From: Candidatus Epulonipiscium sp.
GTDB lineage: Bacteria; Bacillota; Clostridia; Lachnospirales; Cellulosilyticaceae
Direction of reading: 5' to 3'
Assembly (NCBI GenBank): GCA_012518255.1
Contig: JAAYSX010000075.1
Span: 1 to 39,173 of the forward strand
Length of the DNA: 39,173 nucleotides
In this document: one piece after another, positions 17,363 to 26,013 of the stretch
Numbering within the stretch: the first letter of the stretch is position 1
Layout of the letters: every line of letters begins with the position of its first letter
Notes under the pieces: model-generated
Databases searched by the model: none
Seen by the model: the letters and a program-made list of their open reading frames with translations, nothing else
What the model was told of the DNA's origin: nothing
Program-made: the position numbers and the translations under genes

Positions 17363-20008
17363 ATGAAAAAGCTAGGACTTAATGAACTAAGAGAGATGTA
17401 CTTATCATTTTTTGAAAGCAAGGAACACTTAAGGGCAAAAAGCTTTCCCCTTGTGCCGCAAAATGATAAGAGCTTACTACTTATAAACTCAGGAATGGCA
17501 CCACTAAAGCCATACTTTACAGGTCAGGAAACACCACCTAATAAAAGAATGACTACCTGCCAAAAATGTATCCGTACAGGGGATATTGAAAATGTAGGTA
17601 AAACATCAAGACATGCTACCTTCTTTGAAATGTTAGGTAACTTTTCTTTTGGCGATTATTTTAAGGAAGAGGCTATTGCATGGGCATGGGAATTCTTAGT
17701 AGATGTTCTTGAAGTGCCCAAAGATAGGCTATATATATCCGTATATGAAGAAGACCAGGAAGCAGCTGATATATGGCATGAGCAAATAGGGGTACCTAAG
17801 GATATGATTGAGTTTTTAGGTAAGGAAGATAACTTTTGGGAAGTAGGAGTAGGTCCTAGTGGACCATGCTCAGAAATCCACTATGACAAAGGTGAGGAAT
17901 ACGGCTGTGGTGACAAGGATTGTAAGGTAGGTTGTGAATGTGATCGTTATATGGAAGTATGGAACCTAGTATTTACCCAGTTTGATAAACAGGTAGATGG
18001 GACATACCAGCCGCTTCCAAATCCTAATATTGATACAGGAATGGGTCTTGAAAGACTAGCAGCTATGATGCAGGGGGTAGACTCCATATTTGATGTGGAT
18101 ACAATTAAGGCTGTTAGAGACCATGTTTGTAAGATTGCAGACCTTGCATATGAAGAAGACGATAAAACAGATACATCAATCCGTATAATAACTGACCATA
18201 TTAGATCAGCTGTATTTATGGCATCAGATGGAGTACTTCCATCTAATGAAGGGCGAGGATATGTAATTAGAAGGTTAATTAGACGTGCTGTTAGGCATGG
18301 TAAGCTTCTTGGAATTGAAGGAATGTTCCTGGCTGAACTTGCAAATACAGTTATAGAAACTTCCAAAGGCGAATACACAGAGCTAGAAGAAAAAGCAGAT
18401 TATATCACCAAAATATTATCTGTAGAAGAAGAACGCTTTAATGAAACCATAGACCATGGCTTAGATATATTAAAGAATTACATTGAAGAATTAAAAGCTA
18501 ATGAAGAAACCACTTTATCAGGAGAAGATAGCTTTAGATTATACGACACCTATGGTTTTCCATTAGACTTAACTAAGGAAATTTTGGAAGAAAATAACCT
18601 TACTGTTGATGAAGAAGGCTTTAATAATGAAATGGAAAAGCAAAAAGATAGGGCAAGAAGCGCTAGGGATGGAAGCACATTTATGGGATCTGATTCAACT
18701 GTATATAATGAATTAGATAAGGATTTAAAGTGTGAATTCATGGGGCTTGAAAAGACAGAAATTAAAGGTGCAAAAGTTTTGGCACTTATAAAAGATGATC
18801 AAATAGTTAAAGAGGCAGGAGAAGGGGATAAGGTTTCTATACTGGTAGATCAAACGCCTTTTTACCCAGAAGGTGGAGGACAAGAAGGGGATATAGGGGA
18901 GATTATAGCTTCTGATGGTAGATTAAAAGTAGAGGATACAATCTATGTTTCAGGTCAAAAAATAGCCCATATAGCTAAGGTTACAAGTGGAACTATTAAA
19001 CTAGACCAAAAAGTAGATATGAAGGCAGATAGGGCAAACCGTCTTAATACAGCTAGAAATCATACAGCAACCCACCTAATCCAACAAGCTCTTAAGGATG
19101 TACTTGGCAACCATGTCGAGCAAGCCGGATCCAATGTAAATTCAAATAGACTTCGTTTTGACTTTACACACTTTGAGGCTATGACCAAGGAGCAGATAAG
19201 CCAAGTGGAAGCTATAGTAAACCAAAAAATATTAGAATCCATAGATCTAACAGTAGTAGAGACAAGTATAGATGAAGCTAGGAAAATGGGAGCAACAGCA
19301 TTATTTGGAGAAAAATACGGAGACATTGTAAGAGTTGTAAGTGTAGCTGATTATTCAGCTGAACTTTGTGGTGGTACACACCTTGATAATACATCACAAA
19401 TATCAACACTTAAGATTATAAGTGAGGCAGGGGTATCCTCAGGCGTGCGCCGTATTGAAGCTGTAACAGGCCCAGTAGCCCTCGCTTATTATAAGGAGCA
19501 AGAAGATAAGCTAATGGAAGTTTCAGGCCTGCTAAAAACAAGCACAGACCAGCTTACAAATAGGGTACAAGCTATGCAAGAGGATTTAAAGGAAACAAAG
19601 AAACAGCTAGAGACTCTTCAAAATAAAATAAGCCAAGAAGAAGCAGGTGATATTCTTGATGAAGCTGTAGATGTAAAGGGAGTTAAGTTACTAACGGCCC
19701 GTATGGATGCCTTAGATATGAATGGGCTTCGCAATATGGGTGATAAGCTAAAGGATAAGTTGCCGTCAGGACTTATAGTACTTGCATCTGGCAAGGATGA
19801 TAGGGTAAACTTGGTAGTTATGGCTAGCAAGGAAGCGGTAAGCCAAGGTGTACATGCAGGGAAACTAATTGGAGAGATAGCCAAAATAGCAGGAGGTGGG
19901 GGCGGTGGTAGACCTAACATGGCCCAGGCTGGAGGAAAAGATGTTTCAAAAATTGATACAGCACTAGAGAAAGCTAAGGAAATACTAGAAAGACAATTAT
20001 CAAATTAA
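17363..20008 (+). CDS. alaS: Alanyl-tRNA synthetase
   Basis: AlaS joins alanine to tRNA-Ala and edits Ser/Gly mischarging. The 881 residues are full length. Domains: class II catalytic core (1-240, with LLINSGMAPLKPYF and HATFFEMLGNFSFGDYF), tRNA-recognition region (about 240-460), editing domain with the zinc/editing motifs HTATH (567-571) and CGGTH (669-673), then a coiled coil and a C-Ala domain with the glycine run GGGGGGRPNMAQAGG. A Cys cluster (YGCGDKDCKVGCECDRYMEVW) sits in the catalytic domain, as in a number of other bacterial AlaRS. The ribosome binding site is AGGAGGAAG. It is the second gene of the T-box operon, so uncharged tRNA-Ala should raise its expression. Confidence 0.98.
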   Translation: MKKLGLNELREMYLSFFESKEHLRAKSFPLVPQNDKSLLLINSGMAPLKPYFTGQETPPNKRMTTCQKCIRTGDIENVGKTSRHATFFEMLGNFSFGDYFKEEAIAWAWEFLVDVLEVPKDRLYISVYEEDQEAADIWHEQIGVPKDMIEFLGKEDNFWEVGVGPSGPCSEIHYDKGEEYGCGDKDCKVGCECDRYMEVWNLVFTQFDKQVDGTYQPLPNPNIDTGMGLERLAAMMQGVDSIFDVDTIKAVRDHVCKIADLAYEEDDKTDTSIRIITDHIRSAVFMASDGVLPSNEGRGYVIRRLIRRAVRHGKLLGIEGMFLAELANTVIETSKGEYTELEEKADYITKILSVEEERFNETIDHGLDILKNYIEELKANEETTLSGEDSFRLYDTYGFPLDLTKEILEENNLTVDEEGFNNEMEKQKDRARSARDGSTFMGSDSTVYNELDKDLKCEFMGLEKTEIKGAKVLALIKDDQIVKEAGEGDKVSILVDQTPFYPEGGGQEGDIGEIIASDGRLKVEDTIYVSGQKIAHIAKVTSGTIKLDQKVDMKADRANRLNTARNHTATHLIQQALKDVLGNHVEQAGSNVNSNRLRFDFTHFEAMTKEQISQVEAIVNQKILESIDLTVVETSIDEARKMGATALFGEKYGDIVRVVSVADYSAELCGGTHLDNTSQISTLKIISEAGVSSGVRRIEAVTGPVALAYYKEQEDKLMEVSGLLKTSTDQLTNRVQAMQEDLKETKKQLETLQNKISQEEAGDILDEAVDVKGVKLLTARMDALDMNGLRNMGDKLKDKLPSGLIVLASGKDDRVNLVVMASKEAVSQGVHAGKLIGEIAKIAGGGGGGRPNMAQAGGKDVSKIDTALEKAKEILERQLSN

Positions 20009-20014
20009 TATGTA

Positions 20015-20043
20015 TTGACGAAAGAAGGATTTTCTAATATACT
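20015..20043 (+). promoter_or_regulatory. Promoter of rpsU
   Basis: TTGACG (20015-20020), 17 bases, TATACT (20038-20043), directly after the alaS stop. It gives rpsU a leader of about 68 bases. Confidence 0.7.
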
Positions 20044-20051
20044 TATTTATA

Positions 20052-20089
20052 GTGCTTTAATCTTTTCTCCAAACCAATGTATAAAGCAC
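20052..20089 (+). promoter_or_regulatory. Hairpin in the rpsU leader
   Basis: GTGCTTTA (20052-20059) is perfectly complementary to TAAAGCAC (20082-20089) across a 22-base pyrimidine- and A-rich loop, at the very 5' end of the predicted rpsU transcript. The following CTTTTAATT is a poor T-run. It may be a late alaS terminator or an rpsU leader element; the sequence does not decide. Confidence 0.4.
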
Positions 20090-20117
20090 CACTTTTAATT
20101 GGGAGGAGGGAAATAAC

Positions 20118-20297
20118 ATGCCAGAAATCAGAGTTAAAGAAAATGAATCTATAGATAATGCTCTTCGTCGTTTTAAGAGGGACTGTGCAAAATCAGGAAT
20201 TATGCAAGAGGTACGTAGAAGAGAGCATTACGAAAAACCAAGCGTAAAACGCAAAAGGAAAGCTGAAGCAGCTCGTAAGAAAAACAAGAGATACTAA
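20118..20297 (+). CDS. rpsU: 30S ribosomal protein S21
   Basis: S21 is a small basic protein of the 30S platform that helps start-site pairing in initiation. The 59-residue frame begins [20 protein letters not shown] and ends in a Lys/Arg-rich tail ([16 protein letters not shown]), which matches the family along its whole length. GGGAGGAGGG (20101-20110) is a strong ribosome binding site 7 bases from the ATG. It has its own promoter after alaS and a terminator at 20434-20471. The usual Firmicutes neighbour yqeY does not follow; yqfC comes next. The 136 bases between stop and terminator hold no credible gene. Confidence 0.97.
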   Translation: MPEIRVKENESIDNALRRFKRDCAKSGIMQEVRRREHYEKPSVKRKRKAEAARKKNKRY

Positions 20298-20433
20298 AGT
20301 TAGGCATGACTAATAACGAGAAAAGATGCGCTAATAAGATGCAGTTAAATAATTAATGTAATATTTTTGGGAAAGAAGATGATTAATTATATAAATATAA
20401 GACGCGGCATTAATGCGTATCTATTATAAGGAT

Positions 20434-20471
20434 AAAAAGCCCTAAGACAATATTTTGTCTTAGGGCTTTTT
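20434..20471. terminator. Strong intrinsic terminator after rpsU
   Basis: A perfect 16-bp stem, AAAAAGCCCTAAGACA (20434-20449) with its complement (20456-20471), loop ATATTT. The A and T ends would let it work in both directions, but only rpsU uses it here. Confidence 0.92.
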
Positions 20472-20494
20472 ATGTCTGAAAATATAAATGCAAG

Positions 20495-20510
20495 CATACT
20501 ATATAGTATG
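20495..20510. repeat. 16-bp perfect palindrome upstream of yqfC
   Basis: CATACTATATAGTATG reads the same on both strands and lies 23 bases before the yqfC ATG, between the rpsU terminator and the ribosome binding site. It could be an operator. Its left half CATACTAT resembles a sigma-E -10 (CATACA-T), which would fit sporulation control, but I see no -35 at the right distance. Confidence 0.4.
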
Positions 20511-20533
20511 GGAGATAAGTGGGGGGTGACAAC

Positions 20534-20839
20534 ATGCCTAGGAAGTCAAAAAAGAACAGGGGAAAAAATGATGTCACATCTAGGAAAGAGCAGATGATTA
20601 GAAGTCTGGATCTTCCAGAGGAGGTAATGCTTGACCTGCCTATAGTCAATGCATTTGGAAATAAAAAAATAGAGATATACAACTTTAAAGGTCTAATAGA
20701 ATATTCACTTGAAAAAATACGTATTAATACATCCATAGGGGTTTTAATAGTAGAAGGTAGCAAGTTAGAAATCAAAATTATGACAACAGAGGACCTGCAT
20801 ATAATAGGAATTATTACACAAATATCCTACTTGATTTAG
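20534..20839 (+). CDS. yqfC: Sporulation protein YqfC
   Basis: YqfC is a small conserved protein of spore-forming Firmicutes, made in the mother cell in Bacillus; its biochemical role is unclear. The 101-residue protein has a basic N-terminus (PRKSKKNRGK), then DLPEEVMLDLPIVNAFGNKKIEIYNFKGLIEYS and an all-beta C-terminal part (IRINTSIGVLIVEG and IKIMTTEDLHIIGIITQI), as in the family. ATG 20534 is chosen because GGGGGTG lies 7 bases upstream; an in-frame GTG at 20519 has no site. It opens the yqf cluster and is followed by yqfD. Confidence 0.9.
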   Translation: MPRKSKKNRGKNDVTSRKEQMIRSLDLPEEVMLDLPIVNAFGNKKIEIYNFKGLIEYSLEKIRINTSIGVLIVEGSKLEIKIMTTEDLHIIGIITQISYLI

Positions 20840-20871
20840 CTATGAAATATAGGTGTAAAGGAGGCAGATTC

Positions 20872-22110
20872 TTGCTTATATCAATATGGAATTATTTACG
20901 GGGCTATGTTATGATAGAAGTGTCAGGGTTTTCTGTAGAAAGATTTCTTAACCTTGTAGCACATAGGGATATCTATATATGGGATATTGAAAGGCAGGGT
21001 AATAAACTTTCTATGAAAATAAGCATAGAAGGATATAAAATGCTAAAACCATGTGCAAGAAAGACGGGGTGTAAGGTTAGAATAAAGGATAAAAGGGGGC
21101 TCCCCTTTATTAAGCACAAATACAGAAAACGAAAAATGATACCCATAGGCATGGTAATATTTATTGCCTTAATATATATGATATCTTCCTTTGTTTGGCT
21201 TATAGAAATAGAGGGTAATAAGAAGATTGATAGCCAGGAAATAGTTGATAGGTTAGACCAGGATGGCTACAAAATTGGCGGCCTAAAAAAGAAGATGGAT
21301 TTAAGGGAAGCCGAACAAATGCTTATGAGGGATTTTCCAGATGTATTATGGACTGGAATATCTTTTGAAGGCACAAAACTAATAGTTAAAATTACAGAAG
21401 TGGTTCCTGAACCCAAGCTAATAGATTATAATAGTCCAACTGACATTGTGGCTAATTCAGATGCCCTTATATTAGATATTGTAACCCGTAAGGGGACACC
21501 AATGGTGCGTAAGGGTGATACAGTAAGAAAAGGCGATATTTTAGTAAGTGGGGAAATACCCCTTGCTGATGAGTGGGATGAAGAAAGTAAGGTAAGCTAT
21601 ACCAGATCATCGGCGGATATACTAGCCAAGACCCACTATACAGTTGAGACCCAGATACCACTCAAAAAAAACGTAAAGAAATATACAGGTGCTATTAAGA
21701 AAAAATACAGTATTAGAATTATAGATAAGGAAATAAAACTACATAATTCCAAAATTGATTTTAGGAATTATGACTACACAATAAAGAGTAGGCAGCTACA
21801 AGCAACATCTAAGTTTCCCCTTCCTTTTTATATAGTTTTAAAAGAATACATAGAGTACATACCCAAATCTCAAATAATATCTGATGAACTTGCACAAGAT
21901 ACTCTTAGGGTTATGCTTCATGATTTGTTAGCTGAAGAAACTCACATTAATGCAGAAATCATAAAACAAGAAGTTAAGTTTAATAAAAAAGGTGGTATAA
22001 TGGGTGGAAGGTTGCAAGCAATAGTAAAAGAGGAGTTAGGGGAAGAAAAAAGCATAATAATTAATGATGGAAGGAACAAGGTGAATGACAACGAACAATC
22101 AGAGCATTGA
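20872..22110 (+). CDS. yqfD: Sporulation protein YqfD
   Basis: YqfD is required for stage IV of sporulation in Bacillus and is predicted to be a mother-cell membrane protein. The 412 residues have the usual parts: an N-terminal YLRGYVMIEVSGFSVERFLNL segment, a basic stretch before one membrane helix (about residues 91-110, PIGMVIFIALIYMISSFVWL), then a large extracytoplasmic region containing VEVVPEP-like and GDTVRKGDILVSGEI sequences. The start is TTG 20872, exactly spaced (7 bases) from AGGAGG; the upstream ATG at 20842 has no ribosome binding site. Its last 26 bases overlap phoH, suggesting coupled translation. Confidence 0.9.
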   Translation: MLISIWNYLRGYVMIEVSGFSVERFLNLVAHRDIYIWDIERQGNKLSMKISIEGYKMLKPCARKTGCKVRIKDKRGLPFIKHKYRKRKMIPIGMVIFIALIYMISSFVWLIEIEGNKKIDSQEIVDRLDQDGYKIGGLKKKMDLREAEQMLMRDFPDVLWTGISFEGTKLIVKITEVVPEPKLIDYNSPTDIVANSDALILDIVTRKGTPMVRKGDTVRKGDILVSGEIPLADEWDEESKVSYTRSSADILAKTHYTVETQIPLKKNVKKYTGAIKKKYSIRIIDKEIKLHNSKIDFRNYDYTIKSRQLQATSKFPLPFYIVLKEYIEYIPKSQIISDELAQDTLRVMLHDLLAEETHINAEIIKQEVKFNKKGGIMGGRLQAIVKEELGEEKSIIINDGRNKVNDNEQSEH

Positions 22111-23041
22111 CATCCCAACAGAACACATTGCTAATATATTTGGTGAATATGATGCTAATATGATCCAAATAGAAAAAGCATTTAATATACAGGTTATACC
22201 AAGAGGAAACCAGGTTAAGGTTTATGGTGATGAAAGATCAGTTTATAAGGTACAGAAGGTAGTAGATGGACTTGCTGAAATAGCCAAAAAAGGAGAAACT
22301 ATAACAAGTCAAAATGTAGACTATATGATATCCTTAGTAAAAGAAGGTACAGAAGAAGAGTATGCAAGTTTAAACAATGATTTTATATGCTTAACTAGTA
22401 CAGGCAAAACCATAAAACCTAGAACCTTAGGACAGAAGCAATATGCAGATAATATAAGAAATAATACAGTGGTTTTTGGAATAGGACCAGCTGGTACAGG
22501 CAAGACATACCTAGCTATGGCAATGGCTATAGCCGCATTTAAGAAAAATCAAGTACAAAGAATTATACTAACAAGGCCAGCCATTGAAGCTGGAGAAAAA
22601 TTAGGGTTTTTACCTGGGGACCTACAAAGTAAGGTGGATCCCTACCTACGTCCCTTATATGATGCACTACATGAGATAATGGGGCCAGAATCATTTGAGA
22701 AGAATCTGGAAAGGGGACTTATAGAAGTAGCACCCCTTGCCTATATGAGGGGAAGAACCTTGAATAATGCCTTTATTATTTTAGATGAAGCCCAGAATAC
22801 AACACCACAACAAATGAAAATGTTTCTAACACGCATAGGAATTGGCTCTAAGGTAGTGGTAACAGGGGATATAACCCAGGTAGATCTTCCGGCTAATGAA
22901 GAATCAGGGCTTCTAGAAGCTGGCGAGATACTTAAAGATATAGAAGGGATAGGATTTACCTATTTAACAAAGCGAGATGTAGTTAGGCATCCACTTGTAC
23001 AAAGAATTATAGATGCATACGAAAAAAAAGATAACTACTAA
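22085..23041 (+). CDS. phoH: PhoH family ATPase
   Basis: PhoH-like proteins (YbeZ, Bacillus YqfH/PhoH) are cytosolic ATPases tied to RNA metabolism and 16S rRNA maturation, often beside YbeY. The 318 residues carry an N-terminal KH-like segment (about 10-75), then the P-loop GPAGTGKT at 134-141, LTRPAIEAGEKLGFLPGDL, the Walker B FIILDEAQNTTPQQMKMFLTR and VVTGDITQVDLP, all family signatures. The ATG at 22085 lies within the end of yqfD. The gene is followed by a hairpin (23051-23073) without a good T-run, then yqfF. The neighbours ybeY and era support a ribosome-maturation role. Confidence 0.96.
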   Translation: MTTNNQSIDIPTEHIANIFGEYDANMIQIEKAFNIQVIPRGNQVKVYGDERSVYKVQKVVDGLAEIAKKGETITSQNVDYMISLVKEGTEEEYASLNNDFICLTSTGKTIKPRTLGQKQYADNIRNNTVVFGIGPAGTGKTYLAMAMAIAAFKKNQVQRIILTRPAIEAGEKLGFLPGDLQSKVDPYLRPLYDALHEIMGPESFEKNLERGLIEVAPLAYMRGRTLNNAFIILDEAQNTTPQQMKMFLTRIGIGSKVVVTGDITQVDLPANEESGLLEAGEILKDIEGIGFTYLTKRDVVRHPLVQRIIDAYEKKDNY

Positions 23042-23050
23042 ATTACTTAA

Positions 23051-23073
23051 CCGCTTTAGTATAACTAGAGCGG
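23051..23073 (+). promoter_or_regulatory. Hairpin between phoH and yqfF
   Basis: CCGCTTTAGT (23051-23060) pairs with ACTAGAGCGG (23064-23073), 10 bp with one G-U pair and a 3-base loop. The tail CTTTCGTATTT is only partly T-rich, so it is a weak terminator, an attenuator or an mRNA stabilising element. Confidence 0.45.
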
Positions 23074-23099
23074 CTTTCGTATTTAAGGGGGAATTATAA

Positions 23100-25135
23100 A
23101 TGAGTAAGGAAAGAAGATTAAGTATTATACTTATATTTAGTTCTGCAATATTAACATTTATAGTAATCGCAACAGGTCAATTTGCCAAGGAAAAATACAC
23201 TGTTGAAATTGGGCAAATTGCCCCAAAAACAGAATATGCACCCAGAGAAATCCCAAATAAAGTAGCTACAGAAAACAAAAAAGAGCAAATAGCAAACTCA
23301 CTAGATACCCAGTATGTAATAGATCCAAGTGTTGGGGAAAATTCAAAGAAGTCAGTGGAGCTACTTTTTAACTATATCCAGGCTTCCCAATCAAGTGAAG
23401 TTAGTAAATATGGAGTAAGACCAATAGAAATCCTAAAAGATCGTTCCCCTATACCCCTATATACAGAGCAATATGAGCTTATGCTTAAATTTTCAAAAAA
23501 AGAAAGGGAAGAGCTTGAAGAGGAAATTTTAAAGATAATTGATGAAATATACAGTGCTGGAATAAGCGTGGAGGCAGAAGATAAGGCCCTTAGTAATAGT
23601 GACAGCCTATTTAAACAAACGGATTTAAACCCTGATCAAATAAAAGTAGGAAGCGAGATCATATCCCTTATAATTAGGCCTAACATGGTTGAAGATGCTA
23701 GCGCAACAGATGAATTAATTGAAGAAACCATCAAAAAGGTTGAGCCAGTAATGGTCTTATCAGGTGAGACAATAGTAGTTAAGGGAACAAGAATTACAGA
23801 AGAAACTTATGAATTATTAAAGGAAGCAGGCTATATAAAAGAAGAGGTTACTAATAGCATTAAAAGGTACATAGGAATAGCATTAATTATATTCTTGCTA
23901 TTTGGAATGTATTACTCCTATATGATTAAGAAAAGAAAAGAAGTTAGGATATATAGGAAAGAAAAAATGCTATTGTTTGCCCTGTATATAATTTCACTTC
24001 TAACAATAAGGATAGTAGGAAATATTAAATTCGTATATATACCTATGACCATAGCGCCAATGTTAGTTGCAATCCTAATAGGTTCGGATATAGCTATAAT
24101 GTTAAATATTATAATAGTCATTGTTGGCAGCCTAGTATATAAGGGTGACTTAACCTATATTTTGTATTTTTTAATAACAGGTACACTTAGTGCTCTTAGT
24201 GTAGTAAATATAAAACAAAGAAATAAGATCCTAACAGTTGCTACCTATATAGGAACAGTTAATGCTTTAGTGATAGCTGGTTTGAGGTTATTTATGGAAG
24301 GCACAATAGGAATGGCATTAGTTGTAGAGGCAGGTGTAGCGTTTTTCATAGGAAACCTAATGCTTATAATTGTTGTTGGGAGCCTACCATTTTGGGAAAT
24401 TGCATTTGATATTGTAACTCCAATTAAGCTTTTGGAACTTACCAATCCAGATCAGGAGCTACTTAAGAGGTTACTCCTTGAAGCAACAGGGACCTACCAC
24501 CATAGCTTACTTGTGGCAAATTTAGCTGAAACAGCAGCATATGATATAGGTGCAAACCCTTTACTTGCCCGAGTTGGGGGTATTACCATGATATTGGCAA
24601 GTTAGAATATGTAAATTATTATAAGGAAAACCAAGTGGGAGAAAACCCCCATGACTACTTAGATCCTGACTTAAGTGCTGCTATTATTTTAAACCATGTT
24701 AAGCATGGTAAGAAATTAGCAGTAGAGCATAATCTTCCTAGGCCGGTTCAGGATATTATAGCCCAGCATCATGGAACAAGCCTGGTAAAGTATTTTTATG
24801 TAGAAGCTTGTAATAATAAAGAAGAAGGCCAGGAAGAAATACTTAAGGAGGATTATCAGTATATAGGACCAAAGCCGCAAACCAAGGAGGCAGCCCTAGT
24901 AATGCTTGCAGATGTGGTGGAAGCAACAGTTCGTTCTATGATGCCCTTTAAAGACAAGGAACAAACAATAGAGGCAACAGTAGAAAAAATTATAAGAAGC
25001 AAGTTAGAAGAAGGCCAGTTAGATGAAAGTGAGCTTATGATTAGGGATATTGATACAATAATAGAATCATTTAGCAAATTATTAGCTGGTATGTATCATG
25101 AAAGGATTACCTATCCAACCATAAAAGAGGTGTAA
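23100..25135 (+). pseudogene. yqfF: YqfF/PgpH 7TM-HD c-di-AMP phosphodiesterase, apparent frameshift
   Basis: PgpH-type proteins degrade the second messenger c-di-AMP with a cytoplasmic HD domain. The first frame (23100-24605) has a membrane segment (about 9-27), an extracellular 7TMR-HD region (about 50-245), about seven membrane helices (about 255-450) and the start of the HD domain (TYHHSLLVANLAE). At residue 493 the G-run 24576-24580 has five G. The frame then reads GITMILAS and stops. With six G it reads VGGYYHDIGKLEYVNYYKEN, the conserved HD metal motif, and continues without a break to 25135 (IIAQHHGT, ALVMLADVVEATVRS), giving 678 residues. Everything else is conserved, which suggests a recent mutation or an assembly error. 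If real, the phosphodiesterase is lost. Confidence 0.93.
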
Positions 25136-25136
25136 A

Positions 25137-25613
25137 ATGAATTTACTTATTAATGATGATAAGGATTGGCTAGAAGATAAAACGCATATGGTAAATATTA
25201 TAGAGGATGTAGTTAAGGAAGTTTTAGAAGAAGAAAAGCTTCCCATGGATGTGGAAGTAAGTATAACTCTTACAGATGATCCTACTATAAAAGATATAAA
25301 TTATAATTACAGGAATATAAAGGAAGTTACAGATGTACTATCATTTCCCCAAATAGACTGGGCAGAGGATGAGCCTAATGGCTATACAAGATTTCCAGGT
25401 GAAGATATGATATTAGGAGATATAGTGATTTCAGTAGATAGGTTAATAAGCCAGGCCAAAGAATATAATCATTCCTTGGATAGGGAGCTTGGATTTTTAG
25501 TGGCACATAGTATGTTTCACTTATTAGGTTATGACCATATGAGTAAGGCTGACGAAGAAGAAATGATAAGTAAACAAGAAAAGGTGCTAGGAAGGTTGGG
25601 GCTGAAAAGATGA
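25137..25613 (+). CDS. ybeY: Endoribonuclease / rRNA maturation factor YbeY
   Basis: YbeY is a zinc-dependent RNase needed for 16S rRNA 3'-end maturation and ribosome quality control. The 158 residues contain the metal-binding signature H124-x3-H128-x5-H134 in AHSMFHLLGYDH, preceded by the conserved NYNYRNIKEVTDVLSFP-type strand and GDIVIS. The ATG follows AAAGAGGTG located inside the end of yqfF, and its stop overlaps dgkA by 4 bases. The position between a PhoH ATPase and Era is the classic arrangement and fits a shared role in 30S maturation. Confidence 0.96.
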   Translation: MNLLINDDKDWLEDKTHMVNIIEDVVKEVLEEEKLPMDVEVSITLTDDPTIKDINYNYRNIKEVTDVLSFPQIDWAEDEPNGYTRFPGEDMILGDIVISVDRLISQAKEYNHSLDRELGFLVAHSMFHLLGYDHMSKADEEEMISKQEKVLGRLGLKR

Positions 25614-25984
25614 ATTTTAAAAACCAATCATTTTCAAAAAGTTTATCTAATGCTTTAAGGGGCATTAAAGTTTCTATAGGATCTGAGAGAAATCTTAAAA
25701 TACAATTAACAATAATGATATTATTAACAGTACTTGGCCTTATTTTGAAATTTTCTCCTATGGAATGGGGTATTATAGCTTTAACAAGTGCAATTGTGAT
25801 TTCTACAGAAATGATTAATACTGCTATTGAAATTACAGTTGATATGGTATGTCAAGAAAACTTTAATACATTTGCTAGGAATGCAAAGGATGTTGCAGCT
25901 GGGGCAGTACTTATTGTATCAATAGCTTCTGTGATTGTTGGGGCTATCATTATATTACCAAAAATAATCAATCTAATTAAATGA
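25610..25984 (+). CDS. dgkA: Diacylglycerol/undecaprenol kinase family protein
   Basis: This small integral membrane kinase phosphorylates a lipid alcohol; in Gram-positives the substrate is mainly undecaprenol, which feeds the cell wall lipid carrier pool. The 124 residues show the family's signature ISTEMINTAIEITVDMV, with the catalytic Glu and metal-binding Asn/Glu, an amphipathic N-terminus (NALRGIKVSIGSERNLKIQ) and three membrane helices (about 33-50, 54-72 and 97-118). It overlaps ybeY by 4 bases (ATGA). The same order ybeY-dgkA-cdd-era occurs in Bacillus. Confidence 0.94.
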   Translation: MNFKNQSFSKSLSNALRGIKVSIGSERNLKIQLTIMILLTVLGLILKFSPMEWGIIALTSAIVISTEMINTAIEITVDMVCQENFNTFARNAKDVAAGAVLIVSIASVIVGAIIILPKIINLIK

Positions 25985-26013
25985 ATTAATGATATAATGA
26001 AGGGAAGAGTGCT

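Noticed and set aside
20298-20433. Short gene after rpsU
   Set aside because: The only ATG frame found is 16 codons with no ribosome binding site. The stretch holds only a small ACGC/GCGT pairing and then the terminator.
20842-20871. ATG 20842 as yqfD start
   Set aside because: It has no ribosome binding site, whereas AGGAGG is placed exactly for TTG 20872, whose N-terminus matches YqfD.
24571-24605. Programmed -1 frameshifting in yqfF
   Set aside because: The G-run does not form a proper X-XXY-YYZ slippery heptamer in frame, and I see no strong downstream stem. A missing base by error or mutation is simpler.
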